Positions 26,138-32,601 of a stretch of 41,009 bases of DNA are shown here, piece after piece. A model generated the notes under the pieces. It was not told where the DNA came from and did no database searches. It was given only the letters and a program-made list of their open reading frames with translations. The position numbers and the translations under genes were made by a program. Source of the stretch: an uncultured Gammaproteobacteria bacterium (lineage in GTDB: Bacteria > Pseudomonadota > Gammaproteobacteria > Arenicellales > JAANXG01); assembly GCA_947259175.1 (NCBI GenBank), contig CAMYKW010000021.1:1-41009 (forward strand), given 5' to 3'. Every line of letters starts with the position of its first letter. Position 1 is the first letter of the stretch.

Positions 26138-27841
26138 CTAAGTGTCCTTGCTGATAAGCCATGACCCAAGTGCGAGGTGGCGCAGACCCGAGCGTTGCAA
26201 CACATCCAGGGCCTGTGCAGGCGTCGACACGATCGGCTCACCATGCAGATTGAACGAAGTGTTCATCAGCGCGCCGCGTCCCGTCTTCTCGGCAAACCGG
26301 GATAGCAGCCGATGGTAGGCCGGTGCCCAGTCTCCGCTCACCACCTGGGGGCGGACCGTGTGGTCTTGTGGATGGGTACCTGCAATGATCTCGTCGGTAT
26401 GGCGGGAATCAAACGCCAGAATCATATACGGCGCGGACAGCCGTTTCGGGTTGCACAGGTAGCGATCCGCATGACTGTCGAGTATCGAACAGGCGAACGG
26501 CATCCAGAAATCCCGGCTTTTGATGGCTTTGTTGACGATCGGCACCAGTTCCCGGCGCGCAGGATCGCTGAGGATGGAACGGTTGCCCAAGGCCCGCGCG
26601 CCGAACTCTTCCGCACCATCAAAACGGGCCACGATCTCGCCGGCCGCCAGCAACTCGGCCACCTCATATTCAATGTTCGACGGCCGGCTGACCGCCAATC
26701 CATAGCCGCTTGCCTTCGACGCCGCCGCGTCACAAGCGTCGTCCGTGGGCGGCACACCGAGATAATAGTGAGTCAGCGGCTGGATATTCTCACCCAGACC
26801 GCGATCCGACAGCCACGCCCATGCTGCGCCGATGGCATTGGTCTCATCGCCGCAGGACGGGAAGACGTACAAGTCGTCGACTGAGTCCAGTTCGCCGATC
26901 ACCTTGTTGAGTTTCACGTTCATGAACAGTCCACCGGACAAACGCAGCCGCCGGCGGCCACTGGTGCTGAGCCGTTCGGCGATCCACGCAGACACGAATT
27001 CCTCGGTAAATTGTTGCAAGCCGGCACAGACATCATCGAAGCGCACGAACTCCAGGGCCCGTCGCCAGAACTCATAGGAATAGTTGATTTCTGGGACGCC
27101 CGAAGCGCGCCGCCAGCCGTCCTCTGTCCGGCTGAATGCGCGCGCAAAAATATCCGCGGCTGCACGGGCGCGCTGCGGATTGGCATAAGGCGCCATGCCC
27201 ATCAGCTTGTATTCGTGCTCCAGTGGCACCATGGACATCAATGAGGTGATCAACGCCCACAGGATGCCCACCGAGTGTTCTTCCGTCACCGTCACCTGGC
27301 GATGCAAATACTGCCGGGAGTCCGGGATCGACACGGTGGCGCACAGGCCGTCCCCGGCGCCGTCGGCGGTGATGACCAATGTCTCGGGATCCGACCCGCC
27401 GCCGTAATAAGCGGTGGCCGCATGGCAACGATGGTGTTCGATCCAGCTGATGCGGTCGGCGGGGACGCCCCGCGCAAGCAGGGGGGCGAGACGCCGCTGA
27501 TAGCGCCTTTCCTGCACCATACGTCTCAGCGTGGTGCGCCGCAGCAGGCGATGGAGTTTTCCACTCGGCCGGCAGACCTCTTTGTACGCGCGTAACTGCG
27601 CGTCGCGATCATTCGTCGCGCCCGGCGGGGCATAGCTCTCCTGTCCCGCCAGCACCACCGCATCGAGATCCGTCCATGACACACCGTCCAGGGCCAGCAG
27701 CGCCTCCGCGGCTTGCGCCGGGAACCCATGGTAGTTCTTTATCCTGCGCAATCGTTCTTCCTGCAGCGCGCCAACGATGCGACCGTCGCGGATCAGACAG
27801 GCGGCGCCGTTGTGTCCGTCATGAATGCCCAGTACCCGCAT
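26138..27841 (-). CDS. O-carbamoyltransferase (NodU/CmcH/TobZ family)
   Basis: Transfers a carbamoyl group from carbamoyl phosphate to a hydroxyl of a sugar or small molecule via carbamoyl-AMP. The 567 residues have the Kae1-like N-terminal domain (GIHDGHNGAACLIRDGRIV, QEERLRRIKNYHGFP), the metal-site histidines in IEHHRCHAATAYY near residues 140-150, and VITADGAGDG. The YrdC-like C-terminal half follows (GAEEFGARALGNRSIL, MPFACSIL, TSFNLHGEPIV). It is not HypF: the acylphosphatase and zinc-finger regions are missing and the length matches TobZ/NodU. It lies in a minus-strand trio with a methyltransferase and a glycosyltransferase. Confidence 0.92.
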   Translation of the reverse strand: MRVLGIHDGHNGAACLIRDGRIVGALQEERLRRIKNYHGFPAQAAEALLALDGVSWTDLDAVVLAGQESYAPPGATNDRDAQLRAYKEVCRPSGKLHRLLRRTTLRRMVQERRYQRRLAPLLARGVPADRISWIEHHRCHAATAYYGGGSDPETLVITADGAGDGLCATVSIPDSRQYLHRQVTVTEEHSVGILWALITSLMSMVPLEHEYKLMGMAPYANPQRARAAADIFARAFSRTEDGWRRASGVPEINYSYEFWRRALEFVRFDDVCAGLQQFTEEFVSAWIAERLSTSGRRRLRLSGGLFMNVKLNKVIGELDSVDDLYVFPSCGDETNAIGAAWAWLSDRGLGENIQPLTHYYLGVPPTDDACDAAASKASGYGLAVSRPSNIEYEVAELLAAGEIVARFDGAEEFGARALGNRSILSDPARRELVPIVNKAIKSRDFWMPFACSILDSHADRYLCNPKRLSAPYMILAFDSRHTDEIIAGTHPQDHTVRPQVVSGDWAPAYHRLLSRFAEKTGRGALMNTSFNLHGEPIVSTPAQALDVLQRSGLRHLALGSWLISKDT

Positions 27842-27908
27842 TTCCCAGATTCATCCTTCGTTAAGATTTTTTCGCGATCAATATGCGCCGCAGACCCTTG
27901 GCCGTGAT

Positions 27909-29066
27909 TTAGTCTACACGCAGCCACTCGGGGCGGTCACCGTTATTCAGCACCCATCGATAAGCGGTCAGGGTCTGTACGGCAATGTGCCGCCAGCTGA
28001 AGTCACGGTCCGCGAGCCGGCGCCCCCGCGTACCCATTGCATGCCGCTGCCGGTCATCCAGTGCCACCGCCTCGGCGAGGGCGCCGGCAAGGTCGTCGAC
28101 ACCGTCTTTCACCCACCAGCCACAGTCGTGGGTTTCGACACATGCCCAGGGCGTGTTCCGGGTGGTGATGACCGGCACTCCATGCGCAAGCGCCTCAGCG
28201 ACGACGACCCCGAAGTTCTCGCTGTGACTGGGCAACACGAACAAATCCGCGCGCCCATACCATGCGGATTTCGCAGCACCGTGGGCGGCCGGTTGGATCA
28301 TCACATCATTCCCCAGGCCAAGTGCCCGTATAAGCCGCTCCACCTCCGCCCGGTGGCCGCCTTCGTCGGAGCCAACGATAGTCAGCCTCCAACCCTCGGG
28401 CCGTACACGGTCCCAGGCGTGCAACAGGGGCAAGATTCCTTTCTTGGGGTGCAGGCGCGATAAGAACAGCACCTCCCGCATGCGGTGCGTGTCGAGGTTG
28501 ACCGCCGGTTCCAAGCGGGGGATATCCACGCCATTTGGGATAACCGCAATCGGTTGGCGCAGGCCAACCGACCGCAAGTTGTCGGCCTCCTGCTGAGAGG
28601 TGGCGACCAGCAGGCTTGCGGTATGGAGATCTGAACGCTGGTACAGCCGCCATGCAACCCACTTTTTCCAACCCTTGTAGCGCAACGACCAGGGCTCGAG
28701 CATGCCACGCGGACTCACCACCAGCGGCAACGTCAACTGCTGGGCAACCTTGGCGGCAGCATGGTTCGTCGACAACCAAACCCCGTGATCGTGGATGATT
28801 TGCGCGCCACCGAGTCGGCACACCCCCGCCAGTGACGACGCGAACCGTGGCGTCACGATCATGCGCAGACGCTGTCCGTGAAATGACCGTACCCGGGTCA
28901 TGGTGACGCCGGGGATATCGGGGCACCGGCCCACCGCACGCGTGACGACGTGCGTCGTCGCTCCCTGTTCCGCAATCGCTTGGCACAGCGCCGGCACGGT
29001 GCGCGCCGGCCCGCCGGTGATCGGATCCAGACCACCCACGGTGTGAACAACGGTGGGTGCCGCCAT
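27909..29066 (-). CDS. Glycosyltransferase family 4
   Basis: A GT-B fold retaining glycosyltransferase of 385 residues. The N-terminal domain carries the glycine-rich loop GGLDPITGGPARTVPALCQAI and the acceptor-side HDHGVW motif. The C-terminal domain has VIPNGVDI, LFLSRLHPKKGILPLLHAW, LTIVGSDEGG and the nucleotide-sugar EX7E region SENFGVVVAEALAHGVPVI. Sugar and acceptor are unknown. It is 67 bp upstream of the carbamoyltransferase on the same strand, suggesting that the trio glycosylates, carbamoylates and methylates one product such as a surface glycan or glycosylated metabolite. Confidence 0.9.
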   Translation of the reverse strand: MAAPTVVHTVGGLDPITGGPARTVPALCQAIAEQGATTHVVTRAVGRCPDIPGVTMTRVRSFHGQRLRMIVTPRFASSLAGVCRLGGAQIIHDHGVWLSTNHAAAKVAQQLTLPLVVSPRGMLEPWSLRYKGWKKWVAWRLYQRSDLHTASLLVATSQQEADNLRSVGLRQPIAVIPNGVDIPRLEPAVNLDTHRMREVLFLSRLHPKKGILPLLHAWDRVRPEGWRLTIVGSDEGGHRAEVERLIRALGLGNDVMIQPAAHGAAKSAWYGRADLFVLPSHSENFGVVVAEALAHGVPVITTRNTPWACVETHDCGWWVKDGVDDLAGALAEAVALDDRQRHAMGTRGRRLADRDFSWRHIAVQTLTAYRWVLNNGDRPEWLRVD

Positions 29067-29347
29067 GCATCAACGCCCGGGGAATCGGTGCGGCATCCCG
29101 CACCCGGGTAGCGCGAGCCGCCAGTGGTGGTGTGCGTGGTTCAAATCAACGCGGGCGTATCGGTGGTGAGCGGCGGGCAATCAGCCCGTTGGAGCAACAA
29201 TTTCGACAGATGTTCACGAGCGGCAAGTATAAATCAGGTGTTTTGGCGGGAAAATAGCAGGTCACAGCGCCGCACAACGCGTCGCCAATACGACGGGGTC
29301 GGCCGCTGTACTCACTGCGTGCCGGTACAAAACACGTCACTGAGTGA
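29067..29347. other. Intergenic region between glycosyltransferase and glpX
   Basis: No coding pattern seen. The right end leads into the glpX terminator. The AT-richer stretch at about 29185-29265 (minus strand) is the likely place for the glycosyltransferase promoter, but no good -35/-10 pair stands out. Confidence 0.4.
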
Positions 29348-29376
29348 AACAAACGCCGCGGCGCCCGGTCGCGGCG
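29348..29376 (-). terminator. Probable terminator of glpX
   Basis: CGCCGCG (29354-29360) pairs with CGCGGCG (29370-29376) in a 7-bp GC-only stem beginning one base after the glpX stop. On the minus strand it runs into TTTGTTTC. Confidence 0.6.
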
Positions 29377-29377
29377 C

Positions 29378-30331
29378 CTACTCGTGGACGGTGGTGCGGA
29401 TGCTCCGTACGTTGCCGTTGGCGCCGGCAATGACGATGGTGTCGGTGGTAATGAAGTGACCACTGGCGTCGCGTCCCATCAAGACCCCGTCTACATAATC
29501 TCCACGCGTCAGCCCGGAGGCGAGAAACAGGATATCGTCGGAGGTGATCAGGTCATCCCGCTCCAGCCAGGTGCTGGTATCCACGCCCTCCGCGCTGCAG
29601 GCCTCGATCTCAGCGGGCTTCTGCGGCGCCATACGGCCGAACATCTCCGCCCCCATGGCACGTGCCGCACACGCGCTGACGATGCCCTCGGGCGTGCCGC
29701 CGATGCCGAACAGCGCATCGACCCCCCGATTCAGGATCGCCATCACCGCGCCGTTCACGTCACCGTCACTGACCAACCGGACCTTGGCGCCGGCAGCATA
29801 AATCTCGCCGACCAGTTGCTCGTGGCGTGGTTTATTGAGAACGAAGACCTTAAGGTCACCGATGTCTTTATTCACCGCTTCGGCCAGCGCCGCGAGGCGA
29901 TCCGCCACCGGCGCCTGCGGGTCGATGCGTCCACGCGCGGAACGCCGATAGACTTGTTTGTCCATGTAAAAGCACATCCCCGGCCGGTACATCGTGCCGG
30001 CCGGTGCCGCGGCCAAGGTGCAGATCGATCCGGGTGCGTCGGTGGCGAACAAATTGGTGCCCTCGATGGGGTCCACCGCGATGTCGATGCTGGGTCCCTG
30101 CCCGGTGCCTACGGCTTCACCGTCGAACAACATCGGCGCTTCGTCCTTGGCGCCTTCTCCGATTACGACGGTTCCCGCCATCTCGATCTGGTTCAGCGCG
30201 GAGCGCATCGCGTCCACCGCCATACCGTCGCCTTCGTCCTTTTTTCCCGAGCCGATATACGGGGCGCAGGCCCGCGCCGCGGATTCGGTCACGCCTATCA
30301 ACGGGATTTTGAGACTGGTCAATTCAAACAT
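29378..30331 (-). CDS. glpX: Fructose-1,6-bisphosphatase class II (GlpX)
   Basis: Metal-dependent phosphatase of gluconeogenesis or, in autotrophs, of the Calvin cycle (some members also hydrolyse sedoheptulose bisphosphate). The 317 residues show the family motifs VVIGEGAKDEAPML, the Mg-binding IDIAVDPIEGTNLFA, YRPGMCFYMDKQVY, VSDGDVNGAVMA and GIGGTPEGIVSA. I use ATG 30331, which has an AGGAGA six bases upstream and yields MFELTSLKIPLIGVTESAA; an upstream frame adds 27 unrelated residues. It stands alone with its own promoter and terminator. No other Calvin-cycle gene is in the window. Confidence 0.94.
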   Translation of the reverse strand: MFELTSLKIPLIGVTESAARACAPYIGSGKKDEGDGMAVDAMRSALNQIEMAGTVVIGEGAKDEAPMLFDGEAVGTGQGPSIDIAVDPIEGTNLFATDAPGSICTLAAAPAGTMYRPGMCFYMDKQVYRRSARGRIDPQAPVADRLAALAEAVNKDIGDLKVFVLNKPRHEQLVGEIYAAGAKVRLVSDGDVNGAVMAILNRGVDALFGIGGTPEGIVSACAARAMGAEMFGRMAPQKPAEIEACSAEGVDTSTWLERDDLITSDDILFLASGLTRGDYVDGVLMGRDASGHFITTDTIVIAGANGNVRSIRTTVHE

Positions 30332-30422
30332 TACGTTTCTCCTAGCTGCATCGATTCGGCGGCCGTAGGGGGTGCGGTGAGGCCAGACCGCCAACGGATT
30401 ATCGCCATGCATTTGGCCTCAA

Positions 30423-30452
30423 ATAATGGACGCGCGCCGTGACCTGGGTCAA
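30423..30452 (-). promoter_or_regulatory. Putative glpX promoter with overlapping operator-like palindrome
   Basis: On the minus strand TTGACC (30447-30452) and CATTAT (30423-30428) are 18 bp apart, about 100 bp before the glpX start. Overlapping the -35 is the inverted repeat TGACC-N2-GGTCA (30440-30451). The box TTGACCCAGGTCAC resembles the hydrogenase FNR box loosely, but the second half-site is poor. Confidence 0.35.
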
Positions 30453-30546
30453 AAACGCCGTGTCCCGAGCCGGCCACACCGTGATTCGCGCCCCCTTGGC
30501 GGCATGAGCGGCGGTCATTTGTGTCATCTGCAGGGGCAATATCTAC

Positions 30547-30635
30547 GGAACCTCTGATTGTCAGAGGTTCCGCCGATACATGGACGTACCGAGCCTTGAA
30601 AATTCCAGGGATGAATTATTCAGAGCCTCCCTAAC
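30547..30635 (+). repeat. Modular hairpin repeat, copy B
   Basis: Shares with copy A (14071-14224, opposite orientation) an identical 25-nt hairpin (30547-30571, arms GGAACCTCTGA/TCAGAGGTTCC). The spacer GCCGATACATGGACGTAC matches copy A at 16 of 18 positions, and the block CAGGGATGAATTATTCAGAG at the end differs from copy A at one base. Copy B lacks the two inner hairpins of copy A. It is intergenic. Confidence 0.85.
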
Positions 30636-30707
30636 CAACACACGCGGCGAAAATAGTAGTGGCGAGCGAGCGTTATTGGGCTTAGATTGTGCAAAACAAC
30701 CGGGAAG

Positions 30708-30809
30708 ATGCTGATGCAAGCGGGACACGGCAGTGGTAACACGGATTACCTTAAGACCAGCTACGGCGAGATGGGCGGCGCAGATATAGTTATTCTCGCC
30801 GATGGCTGA
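30708..30809 (+). CDS. Possible short open reading frame before the membrane-protein gene
   Basis: ATG 30708 opens 33 codons (MLMQAGHGSGNTDYLKTSYG..., ending ADIVILADG) and stops at 30807-30809, overlapping the next gene's ATG at 30802 by 8 nt. The frame is open back to 30660. I recognise no family. It may be a coupling peptide, a gene remnant, or chance. Confidence 0.15.
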   Translation: MLMQAGHGSGNTDYLKTSYGEMGGADIVILADG

Positions 30810-32298
30810 CGAGCAATCGACACTTCCAAATTGCGCCAATAGCCAAGCAGGCAGGACCGCAGTTTTGGTGAAACGCAACGTGTACCGCTGGCTGTTTGTA
30901 CTGCTGGTTGTGTTGGTCGCGCCGTTTTTCGTGCTTACCTTTTTTGCACATCCCAGCGCCGACGATTACTGCTACGCACAGGTATTCCGTGACGGTAGCT
31001 ACTGGGGGAATATCAGGGGCGAGTATCTGGGCTGGAAAGGACGCTATTCGGCGATATTCTTTAGTGTCTCGTATCACGAATTCAGCACCCGGCTCCACGG
31101 TGGGACCGGCATGCTAAAGACTTACCCCTATGCTCTAATCGTTCTTCTAGCGTCACTGTTTGGCGCTTTGTATGTGTTTGTGCGATCGCTGCTGGAAGGG
31201 GTCGCGTCACGAACCCAAACTCTATATTGCACGCTGGGCCTGGGGGCGCTGTATCTGAGTACCATACCAAAGGCATCAGCGACTCTGTATTGGCTTGACG
31301 GCGCGTCACAGTATCAGATCGGGGGGATTCTTCTTCTTCTCAGCCTCGCCGCGCTGATGAAACTTTATCGGCTCGGACAGACGCGTGTCGCCATCACCAC
31401 CGGGTTCTTGATATTCATTGCCATCGGAGCCAGCGAACTGGTGATGCTGATGCTGGTGGCGGTCGTTGCCGTAATGGCAATTGATCGCATATTTATACAC
31501 AAGCGAAACCGGCTTTTGTGGACGGCTGTTTGTGTCGTGACGCTCGCTTCAACGGCGCTGCTGGTGCTGGCTCCCGGGAACTTCGTGCGCGCCCAGTATG
31601 CACCGGCCGCGGCCCGTCAGTTCTGGTTTTCCGTCTCCCAGGCTTGGATTCACGGCGGAAACATATTGGCGTCTTGGCTGCGAAATCCTGGGACATGGCT
31701 CGCCACGGTTGCGTTCATTCCGGTTGCGTTGCAACTCATTCACCGCCAGGGTGTGCGCGCGAACGCGAACTGGTTGCGGCTCGCGCTGGTGTCGGGTCTG
31801 CTTTTGGGCTTGTTGTGGTTGATATATTTCGCGCTGTGGTGGACGGCGGCCACCAATCCACCGGGGCGCGCGCTGAACTTGATTTACCTGGGATTCCTCA
31901 TGGCCTGGTTTACAGCCGTGCTGGAGTTGATCGCAATCGTATCGTTGCGCACCGGTATCGCGCGCGCCAACGAAGGGTTAGCGGCGCCATGGCACATATT
32001 CTTTGCCGCAGTGACTGTTGTGCTGGGGGTCTATCTGGTGCTGCATAGTAATGCGAGAACCGCGGCGGGCGACCTATTGTTCCGCGCCCCAGCGTATCAC
32101 CAGATGCAGCAAGATCGCTACCGGAAAATCGCCGCCGCGAAGGCGGAAGCTGCGGGCAAGCGCGTTGAGCTTTTATTACCAGGGTTGAGCAATCCGCCAA
32201 GATTGCTGATGTACTCCGACATACAGGGGAACGGTAATGATTGGAGAAACGGTTGCTATGCGCGGTATTTCGGTCTCAAGACCGTGGTCAGGCGTTAA
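30802..32298 (+). CDS. Polytopic membrane protein, DUF6056-like / GT-C-like
   Basis: A 498-residue integral membrane protein with about 10-11 hydrophobic helices. After the first helix comes FFAHPSADDYCYAQVF, an acidic Asp-Asp-Tyr loop like that of DUF6056 proteins and reminiscent of the catalytic acidic loop of GT-C glycosyltransferases, then GRYSAIFF. A periplasmic-type C-terminal tail (about residues 420-498) ends the protein. Such proteins sit in cell-surface glycan loci; the substrate is unknown. The ATG at 30802 has no clear Shine-Dalgarno sequence; a GTG at 30868 (VKRNVYRWLF) is an alternative that begins right before the first helix. No co-directional partner is adjacent. Confidence 0.6.
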   Translation: MADEQSTLPNCANSQAGRTAVLVKRNVYRWLFVLLVVLVAPFFVLTFFAHPSADDYCYAQVFRDGSYWGNIRGEYLGWKGRYSAIFFSVSYHEFSTRLHGGTGMLKTYPYALIVLLASLFGALYVFVRSLLEGVASRTQTLYCTLGLGALYLSTIPKASATLYWLDGASQYQIGGILLLLSLAALMKLYRLGQTRVAITTGFLIFIAIGASELVMLMLVAVVAVMAIDRIFIHKRNRLLWTAVCVVTLASTALLVLAPGNFVRAQYAPAAARQFWFSVSQAWIHGGNILASWLRNPGTWLATVAFIPVALQLIHRQGVRANANWLRLALVSGLLLGLLWLIYFALWWTAATNPPGRALNLIYLGFLMAWFTAVLELIAIVSLRTGIARANEGLAAPWHIFFAAVTVVLGVYLVLHSNARTAAGDLLFRAPAYHQMQQDRYRKIAAAKAEAAGKRVELLLPGLSNPPRLLMYSDIQGNGNDWRNGCYARYFGLKTVVRR

Positions 32299-32601
32299 TC
32301 CACATCCCTTATCAGGTGGGCACCTACGTTCATAATCTGTATGGCGCGTATATGTTACCGACCGGCGGCGTTGCGGCTTCGCCCATTACACCGCCGTGTG
32401 TCCCGCTGGATTGGACATTCCGTCGGCAAAATCCCTGGGTCGATGCACCATATCGCCACCCACGCGGCGCGACGCGAGTCGCGCTCGTGAGTCACCCGGA
32501 TCAGCGCAGCGAATCGACACGCAATTGATCCCGTCGCTTGTTGTTCCCTCAGTGGAATGATAGAAACCGCAGTTACCTAAATATCGCCTTCGAGTACGTC
32601 C
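32299..32601. other. Intergenic region, 303 bp, with a GNRA-type hairpin
   Basis: GCGCGAC (32467-32473) and GTCGCGC (32478-32484) form a 7-bp perfect stem with a GCGA tetraloop but no U tract, so a terminator role is unproven. The rest shows no coding pattern or clear promoter. Confidence 0.4.

Larger units (their letters stand above)
30332..30801. other. Intergenic region, 470 bp
   Basis: Holds the glpX control region on its left, the second copy of the hairpin repeat in the middle, and a short open frame with no recognisable homology just before the membrane-protein gene. Nothing else recognisable. Confidence 0.6.

Noticed and set aside
26138-27841. HypF-type hydrogenase maturation protein
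   Set aside because: It lies near hydrogenase genes and shares the carbamoyl-transfer fold, but the acylphosphatase and zinc-finger regions of HypF are absent and length and motifs match NodU/CmcH/TobZ.
29384-30442. Plus-strand frame of 352 codons
   Set aside because: Fully antisense to glpX; no recognisable domain.
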